In this document: positions 26,930 to 35,927 of the stretch, piece by piece
How the letters are laid out: each line of letters opens with the position of its first letter
Numbering within the stretch: position 1 is the stretch's first letter
Source: Chloroflexota bacterium
Lineage (GTDB): Bacteria > Chloroflexota > UBA11872
Assembly (NCBI GenBank): GCA_022825895.1
Contig: JAJDVX010000030.1
Span: forward strand, 1 to 64,000
DNA length: 64,000 bases
Direction: 5' to 3'
The notes under the pieces: model-generated
Seen by the model: only the letters and a program-made list of their open reading frames with translations
Told to the model about the DNA's origin: nothing
Database searches by the model: none
Translations under genes and position numbers: made by a program

Positions 26930-28870
26930 CTACTTGGGCATCGCCCTGATGGCGTCGTAGGCCGGACGCGGGGACAAGTCGGGCCGCAGGATGCCGAAGG
27001 CCCACTTCTCGTCGGTGTTCGGCACCACCTGCTGGAAGTTCAGGTTCCACATGATCATGTGGGTGACGTACGAACTCTCAGCCCGGACCTTGGCGAAGGC
27101 CCGCGCCAGGAACGCCGCCTGATCGGCTTCCGAGTTGCAGCGCGCGTACTCGTACCCCGCGGCTGGCGCGGCTGGCGCGCCCGGTCCGTCAATCGTGGCC
27201 CAGCCGAACTCGGTGAACCAGACCGTCTTCTCCGGGTGCCCGCGCGCCGCCATCAGGTTGTACAGCTCCTTGTAGCGGTCGAAGAAGAAGCTCGGGTGCG
27301 TGGACCAGCCGCCGCCGCACTTGGCGTTGCTGTTGTGCGCGCGGCCCACCCAGTCGTCCGGCGCATTGGCGCCGCCGTTCGGGTGCACACCCAGCGCTTC
27401 GAAGTAGTTGAACACCTCGCCGTTGTTGTGGTCGAAGACGCGCTGCAGGTAGATAGCGTCGTCAATGCCCACGTTGTTGTTGAACACACCCGTCGGGGTC
27501 GGTGCGCCGAGGATGACGATCGCGTTGGGATCGGACTCCTTCACGCCCAGGTAGCCGTTCTTCACCAGGTCAACAAACTGCCCGTACGAGGCGTTCGAGA
27601 ACGTGCCCCACTCCAGCGAGAGGTTCTCCTCATTCCAGATCTCATACGCCTGAACGCGTCCCTTGTAGCGGGCGGCGATCTCACGCATGAAATCGCGCAG
27701 CTTCGCCGGATCGGCGGGTCGCCCGTGCCCGGTGCCCCGCTTGCTTGCCTCGGCCTTATAGAAGTCCGGCGATTTCACGACGCTCAGCAGGATATTCAGC
27801 CCCTTGGCGTTCATCGTGTTCACCAGGCGATCCGTCGGACCCCAGTTGAAGACGCCGGGGCGGTTCTCCACTTCCTCCCACGGAATCTGCTGCTTGACCC
27901 AGTTCAATCCGGCGCCCTTTACGATGTCCGCCAGCCGGCCGTCGTCCGGACGACGGTATTCGCCCTGGATGCCAAACCCGGTCAGCCCGCGTGAAAGCAC
28001 GCGCGGCGCCGGGATTGACCCCACGGACACCGGCGTGGTTCGCCGCGTAGTGTCCGGCGCCTCGGTCGGCGTTGGTGCGGGGGTTGCGGGCCGCGCAGTC
28101 GTCCGTGGCGGGGCTGTCGCCGCGCGACCGCCAGCCTGGGCCGCGGTTATCGGCGGCTTGGCGGCGTCCGGAATGATCACGTTGCTGAGCTTCTTCACCT
28201 TGTCCGGCACGTTTTGCCGGCCCACCGCCCCGATCGACGTCCCGGGCGCGGGCACGTTCCAGACCTCGAACACGATGCGCTGCGCGCGTAGCAACTGCAG
28301 TCCCTGCGGGTTGCCGTTGACTTCGCGTTCCTCGTAGCGGATTGGCAGCCCGTAGAGGTTCAACCAGTTGGGATCGGCCAGGAACTCGGCCCTGATCTTG
28401 GGATTCGCGTCCAGCAGCGCCAGGTGGTTGCGGACGATCACCGCGAAGTCAGTCACGCCCCGGTCCGCGGCCAGAACCTGGTGCGGCGGCACGTTGGGCA
28501 GGTCAACGTTGGGATAGCGGTTGGCCAGCGCGTCCAGCGTGTTGTACCAGTTCATGTGCCGGTTCGTTGAATCCCATTGCAGGATCACCTTCTGGAAGGC
28601 CTGCAACGTGAACGGACCCTCCACCCAGCGGCCACTGATCGGGTAACCCAGGGCCTGGAGGTCCTTGTCTCGAATGAAGTCCCACATCGGGACCCCGCCG
28701 GCGTTGGTCACGGCGTAGCCATCGTCGTCCCGATTGGGCGTGTCACCACCCGTCGCGGTAAACAAGCATCCGTCGCTCAGGGGAATGCCATCGCATTCGA
28801 ACGCCTGGACCGGAGCGGCCATGGCCAGCACGACCAGCAACACGACCACACCAACGACTAGCTTGCGCAT
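26930..28870 (-). CDS. Secreted glycoside hydrolase-like (GH39/GH5-type TIM barrel) protein
   Basis: A 646-residue exported protein. MRKLVVGVVVLLVVLAMAAP is a signal peptide with cleavage after VQA. Residues of about 25-240 form an N-terminal module with no family recognised by eye (WDFIRDKDLQALGYPISGRW, FQKVILQWDSTNRHMNWYNT). A Thr/Pro/Ala linker follows at about 245-290. The rest is a TIM-barrel hydrolase: WVKQQIPWEEVE, YKGRVQAYEIWNEENL with the likely acid/base Glu, EALGVHPNGG and KTVWFTEFGW with the likely nucleophile Glu. Polysaccharide target unknown. ATG at 28870 is preferred over one 10 codons upstream. Confidence 0.85.
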   Translation of the reverse strand: MRKLVVGVVVLLVVLAMAAPVQAFECDGIPLSDGCLFTATGGDTPNRDDDGYAVTNAGGVPMWDFIRDKDLQALGYPISGRWVEGPFTLQAFQKVILQWDSTNRHMNWYNTLDALANRYPNVDLPNVPPHQVLAADRGVTDFAVIVRNHLALLDANPKIRAEFLADPNWLNLYGLPIRYEEREVNGNPQGLQLLRAQRIVFEVWNVPAPGTSIGAVGRQNVPDKVKKLSNVIIPDAAKPPITAAQAGGRAATAPPRTTARPATPAPTPTEAPDTTRRTTPVSVGSIPAPRVLSRGLTGFGIQGEYRRPDDGRLADIVKGAGLNWVKQQIPWEEVENRPGVFNWGPTDRLVNTMNAKGLNILLSVVKSPDFYKAEASKRGTGHGRPADPAKLRDFMREIAARYKGRVQAYEIWNEENLSLEWGTFSNASYGQFVDLVKNGYLGVKESDPNAIVILGAPTPTGVFNNNVGIDDAIYLQRVFDHNNGEVFNYFEALGVHPNGGANAPDDWVGRAHNSNAKCGGGWSTHPSFFFDRYKELYNLMAARGHPEKTVWFTEFGWATIDGPGAPAAPAAGYEYARCNSEADQAAFLARAFAKVRAESSYVTHMIMWNLNFQQVVPNTDEKWAFGILRPDLSPRPAYDAIRAMPK

Positions 28871-29042
28871 CTTGACTCCCTGGGCGACGACCGGCGGCAA
28901 GGCTTTGAGGTTGCGCCGCCACGTGTATCAACGGTCGGGCATCCAGTCTGTTACGTAAACTTCACCGGCGCAACACCCGCGCGCCGCGCATGCCCGGTCG
29001 GCGCTCACGGGCAGATGCCAATCCTCGACCCGACGACGGCAG

Positions 29043-29762
29043 CTAGTTCGAGTGAAAGTGCGTCCGGATGACGTGATTCAGCAAGTCGGCGGTGCACTCG
29101 GCACAGTAAATCGTGCGGGTCTCGTGTTCTTCCCGCGCAAAGGCAAGCAATTGCCCCACGTCGGCGGCAAAGCGCAGCGCGCAACGGTTCAGGCACACCG
29201 TGCGGCCCAGGGCCAGGTCCACGTTTGATTCACGGTTGGCGGCGGGGAGCTCCAGCACCTGGCCGAAGGCGTTGATGGCCAGCCGCCGCAAGGCGGTCTG
29301 CCGCTCCGACGCCTGCCGTATCGCGCGCAGGCGGTGCACCGACATCACCGCGGCCAGGTCCGGCCGGCAACTGGCGAACACATGCGGATCGCTCTGCGGC
29401 GAAATGTTGTGCTCCGGCGCGTCCCGCAAGTCCTGGTCCAGGATGGCCACGTCATAGTGCGGTCCGGCCTGCTGCCACGGCTCCTGCTCGAACGTCCGGA
29501 TGTAACGCGGTCCCACAATCTGTCCGTTCTCAACGTCCAGGCTCTGTTCCACGTACCAGAGCGTGCTCCAGTAGGGGGACCCGCGCGGAAGCTGCGGGAT
29601 CACCCAGGTCCCGAACGGCCGCAGTTGGCCGCGCTCCACGCTGAACCCGGCACGCTGGCCCAGCACCAGCGCGACCTCCTGCACGTGCGCAATCGTGGAG
29701 ACCACGGTCTCCGCTTCCCAGCTCTCCACCCCCGGCGTCCATTGAAACGATATGGACTTCAT
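29043..29762 (-). CDS. Archaemetzincin-like protein with degenerate active site
   Basis: A 239-residue protein. Its centre and end follow the archaemetzincin plan: YDVAILDQDL at 103-112, AAVMSVHRLR at 137-146 (compare AVVSLYRLR in the family), a helix where HELGHTLGL is expected but AINAFGQVLEL (162-172) is found, then Cys190, Cys194 and CAEC at 220-223, like the family's structural-zinc cysteines. The catalytic histidines and glutamate are absent, so protease activity is unlikely. The start (MKSISFQWTPG) faces the GlmL gene divergently with 91 bases between. Family call is by pattern recognition, moderately sure. Confidence 0.65.
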   Translation of the reverse strand: MKSISFQWTPGVESWEAETVVSTIAHVQEVALVLGQRAGFSVERGQLRPFGTWVIPQLPRGSPYWSTLWYVEQSLDVENGQIVGPRYIRTFEQEPWQQAGPHYDVAILDQDLRDAPEHNISPQSDPHVFASCRPDLAAVMSVHRLRAIRQASERQTALRRLAINAFGQVLELPAANRESNVDLALGRTVCLNRCALRFAADVGQLLAFAREEHETRTIYCAECTADLLNHVIRTHFHSN

Positions 29763-29853
29763 CGTTCGGGTCGGTGGACGGCGCCTGGCTGCCGGGCCGC
29801 GCGTGTTTGCTTCGCCTCGTTCATACTGAGATGAGTATGCGACGCCAGCCCCG

Positions 29854-31602
29854 ATGCGTGTGAAACCCAACGCCGAACGCCTCATGGTCGTGGACCTCGG
29901 GCCGTACGTGCGCGCCGGCGTTTTTGCCCGCGGACCGGGCGGGTACCGAATCCTGGCGGCCGGCGCGGCGCCGTCCACGCTGGATGCCCCGCATTTCGAC
30001 CTCACGCCGGCCTTTGAGGGCGCGCTGGCCGATGTCGCCGCCCGCGCGGGCAGCTTCGCCTTTCCGGGTCCGCCGCACGACGGGCCGCTGGTCGACCGCG
30101 CACCCGGCATTTCGGCGGTGACCGGCGACGAGGCCGTCCGCCGGCCCACGGCCTTCCTCCTGGGCAACCTGGTGCAGCGCGATCTCGACGAGCTGACCAA
30201 CGCGATCGCTCAAGCCGGCTTCGAGCAGATTGGCGCCGCCACCACCTCGGTCCGCGCCTTTCGAGATCGCGTCGACGGGCCCGCGGCCGTGGAAGTCATC
30301 GTGTCGCGCATGCCCGACACCATCGTCCTGGCCCTGACCGGCGATGACACGGGCGAGAGCCTGGAATACGCGGTTGACTTGCTGACCGGTGGGCTTGCCG
30401 GCCACGAGTCCGGCTATCTCCCGCGCGTGGTCGTGCTCTATGCCGGTGTGCCCGCGCCGGACGTCGGCGATCGCCTGCGGGCCGCGCTGCCGACCACGGT
30501 CTTCCAGGTCTACGGCGGGTCACCCACCGAGCCCATGGACATGGGGACGCCGCTGGCCGCCCTGCAGGACTCGGCGCGCGCGGTGCAGCGGGCCGAGTCG
30601 TCGGATCGCGTCGTCCCGCCAGCCCTGAGTCGCGCGCCCCAGGTCCCCCGTGAGGCGGCCCTGGGAGCGGCGGCACGCTGGTTGAGCGCGGGCCAGGAGC
30701 TTGATGTGGCGGTTATCTCCTTTGATTACGGCGACGTTACGGCCGCGATGCCGCAGGACGAGTCATCCGTGGTGACGCGGCTCAGTTCCGAACGGGCGCA
30801 CGGTCGCCCCTTCCACCTCGGGCTGCATACCCCCGTGGACCGCGTCGCGCGTTGGACCGCCGACGAGCCGCGCCCCGAGGCCCTGCAGGTCTTCGTGCTG
30901 GAGCGCACGGCGCAACCGACCGCGCTGCCGGGTTCGCCGTCCGAGCTGCAGCTGGCCCATGCCATCTGGACAGCCGCGGCGCGGGAAGCCCTCGGCGAAT
31001 CCGGCGGGAGTCGCGGCCGGCCGCTCCAGGTCGACCTGGCCGTGATAACCGGCGACATCACCCGCACGCTTGCGCGACCCGTGCAAGCGGCGCTCGTCCT
31101 GATCAACAGCCTTGAGGCCGCGGGCGTCACCCAGTTGGCGCTCGACGCCTCAAACGCGCTGGCCATGAGTGGTTCCCTGATTCACACCGGGCTGGCCGCG
31201 TCCGTCGAGTCCTCGCTGGTGCGCCTGGGCGCCTGCGCGGCGCTGCGCGGTGATGCCTCGCTCGGCAATGCGGCCGTTGCCGTCGAGGTCCATCCGGCCG
31301 GTGCTTCCGTGATCGAGCGCGAAGTGACCGCGGGCTCCATGGACGTCATCCAGTGGGACGCCGACGTGGAAGCCGACGTCCGCATCTGGCCGGCGCCCGA
31401 ATTCGACGCGGGCTTGGGCTACGGGCGCCCGGTGCACCTGCGCGCCCCGATTGTGGCCGGCAGCGTGGGCCTGGTCGTGGACGCGCGCGGCCGGCCGCTT
31501 GTGTGGCCGGATGCCCCGGATGCCCGCCAGGCCTGGGTCGCGCAATGGCACCGCGCCTTGAACGCCTATCCCGCCGGCCGGCCGCCCCGCCATGTCTCCT
31601 GA
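29854..31602 (+). CDS. GlmL/MutL-family ASKHA ATPase-like protein
   Basis: A 582-residue protein of the GlmL/MutL family, which in glutamate-mutase clusters is thought to protect or reactivate the B12 enzyme. ERLMVVDLGPYVRAGVFARG gives an ASKHA phosphate-1-like start, EQIGAATTSVRAFRDRV and AVISFDYGDVTAAMP provide later family blocks, and ITGDITRTLARPVQAALVL plus LIHTGLAASVESSLVRLGAC close the protein. No glutamate mutase subunits (glmS, glmE) are near, so it is an orphan. It overlaps the next gene by 11 bases, forming a two-gene unit. Confidence 0.78.
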   Translation: MRVKPNAERLMVVDLGPYVRAGVFARGPGGYRILAAGAAPSTLDAPHFDLTPAFEGALADVAARAGSFAFPGPPHDGPLVDRAPGISAVTGDEAVRRPTAFLLGNLVQRDLDELTNAIAQAGFEQIGAATTSVRAFRDRVDGPAAVEVIVSRMPDTIVLALTGDDTGESLEYAVDLLTGGLAGHESGYLPRVVVLYAGVPAPDVGDRLRAALPTTVFQVYGGSPTEPMDMGTPLAALQDSARAVQRAESSDRVVPPALSRAPQVPREAALGAAARWLSAGQELDVAVISFDYGDVTAAMPQDESSVVTRLSSERAHGRPFHLGLHTPVDRVARWTADEPRPEALQVFVLERTAQPTALPGSPSELQLAHAIWTAAAREALGESGGSRGRPLQVDLAVITGDITRTLARPVQAALVLINSLEAAGVTQLALDASNALAMSGSLIHTGLAASVESSLVRLGACAALRGDASLGNAAVAVEVHPAGASVIEREVTAGSMDVIQWDADVEADVRIWPAPEFDAGLGYGRPVHLRAPIVAGSVGLVVDARGRPLVWPDAPDARQAWVAQWHRALNAYPAGRPPRHVS

Positions 31603-32686
31603 GTCGGTGAACCACAAGACGCTTCCGCGCGGCGTGTTGGTGGGACGCCTGCGTCGCCGCCACGCCCTGCCGTTTCCCGGTCGCATCCTCGTGGAGGTGG
31701 GCGACACGGTCGCCCCGGGCCAGACCTGGTGTCGCGGCCGGATCCGGCGCGGCGCGCTGGTGGTCGACCTTCCCCGCATCCTGCAGGTCCCGCCGGGCGA
31801 AGTCCTCGACCTCCTCGTCGTTGAGCCCGGCGAAACCGTTGAGGCCGACACCCTGCTCGCCGGTACGCCCGGCCGCCTGCGCGGCAACCGCAACTGGCTG
31901 GCGCCGGCGCGCGGGATGCTCGCCGAATTCAATGCTCGAACCGGTGTCGCGGTATTTGTCCGCGAGGAACGCGAAGCCGCCCTCGCCTGTCGGCTGGCCG
32001 GCGAGGTTGTGAGCGCCGACCCGGACGACGGAATCGTCGTAGAGGGCGACGGCGTGGCCGTCGCCGGCGCTCTCGGCGGTGGCGGACGCGCCTTTGGACC
32101 CTTTCGGTTTGTCGAGTCCGGCGAGCGCCCGGACGCCAGGGCCGGCGATCACCAGCCGGGCATTCTCGTCACGCCGGATCCGCTGCGCGCCGAGTGGGTG
32201 CGGCGCGCCCTGGAAACACGGCCGGCCGGCATTGTGGCCCCGTCGGCCGACGCCGAAATGGTGACGGGACTCGCGCTCGCCCAACCCATCGCCGGTCTTG
32301 CGCCGCCCGAGGGCAGCTACGGCCGTCCCCCGCAGGCCATCGTGCTGACCGGCGGCGTGGGCTTCGCCCGCATGCCGCACGGCCTGCAAGACTTGTTTCG
32401 GGCCGCTCAGGGTCAGGTTGGCGCCGCGATCGGCGCACGGCGGCCCGGACAGTCGGAAATCCTGCTGCCGCCCGCGGCCGCCGAAGGCCTGGCGCGGCGC
32501 GCGGCGCGGGGTCTCCCGGTGCGTCTGACCGTCGGTACCGGCGCGGGCGCGGAGGGAATCATGCTCGGCGAGGCGCCCGACGTGGGCCGCCTGAGCTCGG
32601 GTATCGCGACCCAGTTCGTGCGCGTCCGCCTGGCGGAGGGCGGCGTGGCGATCTGGCCAACGCCCAACCTCGCCACGCTCGCCTGA
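31592..32686 (+). CDS. Conserved hypothetical partner of GlmL, lipoyl/barrel-sandwich-like N-terminus
   Basis: A 364-residue soluble protein with no family recognised for certain. Residues of about 12-90 contain FPGRILVEVGDTVAPGQTW and VVEPGETVEADTLL, the repeated GDxVxxGQ/GExVEAD pattern of barrel-sandwich hybrid (lipoyl or RnfC-N) domains, without a modifiable lysine. A second half has GILVTPDPLRAEWVRRALE and AIVLTGGVGFARMPHGLQD, Gly-rich and possibly nucleotide-binding. It starts inside the GlmL 3' end, so translation is coupled. The pair probably works together; role unknown. Confidence 0.7.
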   Translation: MSPESVNHKTLPRGVLVGRLRRRHALPFPGRILVEVGDTVAPGQTWCRGRIRRGALVVDLPRILQVPPGEVLDLLVVEPGETVEADTLLAGTPGRLRGNRNWLAPARGMLAEFNARTGVAVFVREEREAALACRLAGEVVSADPDDGIVVEGDGVAVAGALGGGGRAFGPFRFVESGERPDARAGDHQPGILVTPDPLRAEWVRRALETRPAGIVAPSADAEMVTGLALAQPIAGLAPPEGSYGRPPQAIVLTGGVGFARMPHGLQDLFRAAQGQVGAAIGARRPGQSEILLPPAAAEGLARRAARGLPVRLTVGTGAGAEGIMLGEAPDVGRLSSGIATQFVRVRLAEGGVAIWPTPNLATLA

Positions 32687-32693
32687 CGCCGAA

Positions 32694-34343
32694 CTACATT
32701 CGTTCGGGCGCGCGTATCCCCAGCAGGCCGAGGCCGTTCGCCAGCACCTGCTGCACGGCTCGGATCAGTTCCAATCGCCGGGCCGTTCGGGCGGCGTCGT
32801 CGGTCACCACGCGATGCTTGTTGTAGTAGGAATGGAACACGCGCGCCAAGTCCAGCAGATAGTGCGTCACCCGATGGGGTTCGCGATTCTCACAGGCGTC
32901 GGCCACGACTTCCGGAAAGGCCAGCAGGCGCCGCGCCAGCGCCACGTCGTCGTCCGTCAGGGTCGCCGCCCCGCCAGCCGCGCCGGCCGTTGCCGCGGTG
33001 CGCTGGATGCCGGCGCAGCGCGCATGCGCCATCTGGATGTAGTAGACGGGGTTTTCCGGGTCTTCGCGCTTGGCAAGGTCCAGGTCGAACTCCATCTGGC
33101 TGTCGATAGCCTTGGACAGGAAGAAGTACCGGGTGGCCGCCGGACCCACCTCATCCAGCACCTCGCGGAGCGTCACGAATTTGCCGCTGCGCTTGCCCTG
33201 GCGTCCAAGCTCGCCGTCGGTGCGAATGCCGACCATCTGCGTCACCAGGATCTCCAGGCGCCCCGCGTCCGCGCTCCGATCCAACGCCTCCATGGCCGCG
33301 TGCATGCGCGGCACGTGGCCGTGGTGGTCGGCGCCCCACACGTCGATCACGCGCTCGAAACCGCGCGTCTCGAACTTGTCCCGGTGATAGGCGATGTCCA
33401 CGGCGAAATAGGTGGGATCCCCGCGCGAACGCACCAGGACGTTTTCGCGGTCGTCCGCGCCTGCGCCCCCGATGAACCAGACGGCGCCGTCGCGCTCGGC
33501 GACGAACCCCTGCCCGTCCAGGGCCTGGAGCACCTCGTCCACGGCGCCCCGATCGCGCATGGCCTGCTCGGAGAACCAGACGTCGAATTCGATCCCCAGG
33601 TCATCCAGATCCCGTCGAATTTCCCCGAGGCCAATCTCGACCGCCCGCGTCTCGAACGCCCGCGCGTCGCTCGGAACCCCGTGGCCCAGCCAGCGCGCGC
33701 CGTCGTCGCGCGCGATCTGCTCGGCCCAGGCCGAGACGTAGTCGCCGCGGTAGCCGTCGGCCGGGAATGGCGCCGCTTCCCCAAGCGCCGCGGCGTAATG
33801 GTGATAGACGCTCAGCCCCAGGATTTCGACCTGGTGCCCCGCGTCGTTGACGTAGTACTCCCGCGTGACCTCGTAGCCACAGGCCGCCAGGAGCCGCGCC
33901 AGGGCGTCGCCAACCACGCCGCCGCGACCCGCGCCCGCCGTCAGCGGTCCGGTCGGATTGGCGCTGACATACTCAACCTGCACGCGCGAGCCGGCGCCGG
34001 ATTTCGAACCGCCAAACGCCGCGCCAGCCTCCAGTATCTCGGCCAGCTGCCCCATCACCCAGGCGTCGTCGATCCAGAAGTTGATAAACCCCGGCCCCGC
34101 GGTCTCGACGCGACTCACGACGGGCGCTGCCGGCAGATTGGCCACGATGGCCTCGGCGATCCGACGCGGCGGTGCGCCCACAATCCGGGCCAGGCGCAGG
34201 GCCTCGGAACTCGAATAGTGCGCCAGCTCGTCGTCGCGCCGCTCCAGGTTGAAGTTGACCGCGGGCGTGGCGCCAACCGCGCCAGCGGCCTGGGCCGCGA
34301 CGAGTCCTTCGGACAACAATGCGGAGAGCCGGCTGCGAATCAT
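32694..34343 (-). CDS. argS: Arginyl-tRNA synthetase with altered HIGH motif
   Basis: Class I synthetase charging tRNA-Arg, 549 residues. The N-terminal Add-1 domain is followed by VEYVSANPTGPLTAGAGRGG, where the HIGH position reads TAGA and lacks histidine. EYYVNDAGHQVE, VDVWGADHHGHVPRM and GKRSGKFVTLREVLDEVG (KMSKS-region equivalent, KR retained) follow. The DALR C-terminal domain ends the protein (ALEPHRVTHYLLDLARVFHSYY-type pattern). ATG at 34343 begins MIRSRLSALLSEGL, the family N-terminus; upstream extension looks non-native. It is convergent with the GlmL pair. Confidence 0.94.
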   Translation of the reverse strand: MIRSRLSALLSEGLVAAQAAGAVGATPAVNFNLERRDDELAHYSSSEALRLARIVGAPPRRIAEAIVANLPAAPVVSRVETAGPGFINFWIDDAWVMGQLAEILEAGAAFGGSKSGAGSRVQVEYVSANPTGPLTAGAGRGGVVGDALARLLAACGYEVTREYYVNDAGHQVEILGLSVYHHYAAALGEAAPFPADGYRGDYVSAWAEQIARDDGARWLGHGVPSDARAFETRAVEIGLGEIRRDLDDLGIEFDVWFSEQAMRDRGAVDEVLQALDGQGFVAERDGAVWFIGGAGADDRENVLVRSRGDPTYFAVDIAYHRDKFETRGFERVIDVWGADHHGHVPRMHAAMEALDRSADAGRLEILVTQMVGIRTDGELGRQGKRSGKFVTLREVLDEVGPAATRYFFLSKAIDSQMEFDLDLAKREDPENPVYYIQMAHARCAGIQRTAATAGAAGGAATLTDDDVALARRLLAFPEVVADACENREPHRVTHYLLDLARVFHSYYNKHRVVTDDAARTARRLELIRAVQQVLANGLGLLGIRAPERM

Positions 34344-34583
34344 GATGGTTGGCCCGCGAATTGCTGGAGCGTGACGTGCACGTTCGCGCGGGATGCTTGG
34401 CGAGTATAGCGAGAGCCTCGGAGACGGCACACCGCCGTCCGACGCGACACCGAGGACACTTGGCGGTATGACGAGCACCTCACAATCTTGCGTGAGTTAT
34501 GTCATCTAGTTAACATCGGTAAGGCGCGCCTGGACTGGCCTGGGTCGGGTTGAGCAGTGGCCGCCTAAGGAGTCGCGCGGGAG
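34344..34583. other. Divergent intergenic region, argS / zinc-ribbon gene
   Basis: About 240 bases between two divergent genes. It must hold both promoters, but no convincing -35/-10 pair was seen. The plus side ends with AAGGAG at 34567-34572, the ribosome binding site for the TTG start at 34584. A lower-GC stretch lies at about 34470-34530. Confidence 0.5.
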
Positions 34584-35117
34584 TTGCAGTGTCCACGGTG
34601 CTGGACGCGTCAGTACGGTGCTGTCGCCCGCTGTAGTAACTGTAGTAAAGACCTCTTGCCCGGTCGGTCGCCCCGTCTCCGCTATTACGCATCGGTTCTC
34701 GCCGTCTTCTGCCTTGCAATCGTCGGCGGCGTTGCGCTGAGCGCCGAGCGCATTCCATTTGCCTACCTGATCGTCGGGCTGGGGTTGCTGGCGGCCGGCG
34801 GCGCCGCGGTGTATGCGGTGCGTCCCGTCTCTATGTCCAGCCGCTATCGGCAACGGGCATTGCTACACCTGCGCGGCAACCCCGACCTTGCGCTGCTGGA
34901 CTTGACCCGGGCGATCGAGTTGGACCCGAACGACCGCCGTCTGCTGGTCGACCGTGCCCGCGCCTATCGCCTGCTGGGCCGGCACCGCAAGGCGGCCCTC
35001 GACTTGCAGACCTACCTGCGGCACACGCGCGGCGAACCGCCCGCGCGCGTGGACCAGGCGCGGATGCTGCTAGAGCGTGTTGAATCCGGCGGCGGTCTCC
35101 GTCTCTGGGAGGTCTGA
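34584..35117 (+). CDS. Zinc-ribbon, two-TM, TPR-repeat membrane protein
   Basis: A 177-residue protein. It begins with a zinc ribbon, CPRC (residues 3-6) and CSNC (16-19), then two membrane helices (about 32-52 and 60-80), then a helical TPR-like region: LLDLTRAIELDPNDRRLLVDR and AYRLLGRHRKAALDLQTYL. The start is TTG, supported by AAGGAG 11 bases upstream and by the Cys ribbon being at the very N-terminus. Its last 48 bases overlap the convergent TIM-barrel gene. Function unknown; the layout suits a membrane scaffold or sensor. Confidence 0.72.
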   Translation: MQCPRCWTRQYGAVARCSNCSKDLLPGRSPRLRYYASVLAVFCLAIVGGVALSAERIPFAYLIVGLGLLAAGGAAVYAVRPVSMSSRYRQRALLHLRGNPDLALLDLTRAIELDPNDRRLLVDRARAYRLLGRHRKAALDLQTYLRHTRGEPPARVDQARMLLERVESGGGLRLWEV

Positions 35118-35924
35118 GGGAGGCCGACCTGCCGCCCACGCGTCGCCGATTCGCCGCACCAGCGCCGCGGTAGCCGCCGGACCGGCGGCGCCCGTTCCCA
35201 CTTCAAACGTCCACGCGCCGTCGAACCCGATCTCGATCAGGGCCCCGGCCACCCGGCGCCAGTTGATGTTCCCCAGCCCCGGCGGCCAGTGCCGGTCCTC
35301 CGCCGCGTCGGTATCTTGCAGGTGCAGCGCAATCAGCCGCTCGCCCGCAATCCGCGCCTCGTCCGCCGGGTCCAGGCCGTTGTTGTTGGCGTGGCCGGTG
35401 TCCAGGCAGATGCCCACGGTCGACGGGTAATCGTCGACCACACGCCGCAGGTCCTCCATCCGGCACAGCGGCCGCGGCTGCCCTTTGTGCTGCAGGTTCT
35501 CGCAGGCAAGGCGGATGCCCAACTCGTCGGCCCTGGCCGTCAGGCTGTCCAGCGAACGCCGAAAGGCGCCGGTGTGCAACGCCGCATCGTCGTTGGAGTC
35601 GCGGCCGCTGGGATGCACGATCACCGCAAACCCGCCGAGTTCGGCAAACGGTTCAAAGCATGACGCCACTGACGTGACGGCCCGGGAACGTTCGTCGTCA
35701 TCGAGCGCCGCCAGGTTGACGCCAAGGTCGGAGTGAATCGTGCGGACCCGAACGCCGTGCTGGTTCAGGATGCGCCGCCGCTCCCCGGCCGTTCGGTCAT
35801 CCGCCAAGTCTTTGGTGTCAAAGATCTCGCACTGCGTGAATCCGGCGGCGGCGACCTCGGCAATGACCTGGTCAAAGGGCACGCCGTTGGGCCACAGGGC
35901 GGTGGCCAGGCTGAATACAGGCAT
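35070..35924 (-). CDS. Sugar phosphate isomerase/epimerase (xylose isomerase-like TIM barrel)
   Basis: AP-endonuclease-2-type TIM barrel, 284 residues. Metal-binding residues can be placed in VIVHPSGRDS, LACENLQHKG (Glu), ICLDTGHANNNG (Asp and His), LIALHLQDTD (His) and the final WTFEVGTG (Glu). Enzymes of this group isomerise or epimerise sugars, inosose or hydroxypyruvate. It starts 3 bases after nadE, so it belongs to that operon. Substrate unknown. The 3' end overlaps the convergent TPR gene. Confidence 0.85.
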   Translation of the reverse strand: MPVFSLATALWPNGVPFDQVIAEVAAAGFTQCEIFDTKDLADDRTAGERRRILNQHGVRVRTIHSDLGVNLAALDDDERSRAVTSVASCFEPFAELGGFAVIVHPSGRDSNDDAALHTGAFRRSLDSLTARADELGIRLACENLQHKGQPRPLCRMEDLRRVVDDYPSTVGICLDTGHANNNGLDPADEARIAGERLIALHLQDTDAAEDRHWPPGLGNINWRRVAGALIEIGFDGAWTFEVGTGAAGPAATAALVRRIGDAWAAGRPPSDLPETETAAGFNTL

Positions 35925-35927
35925 CGG

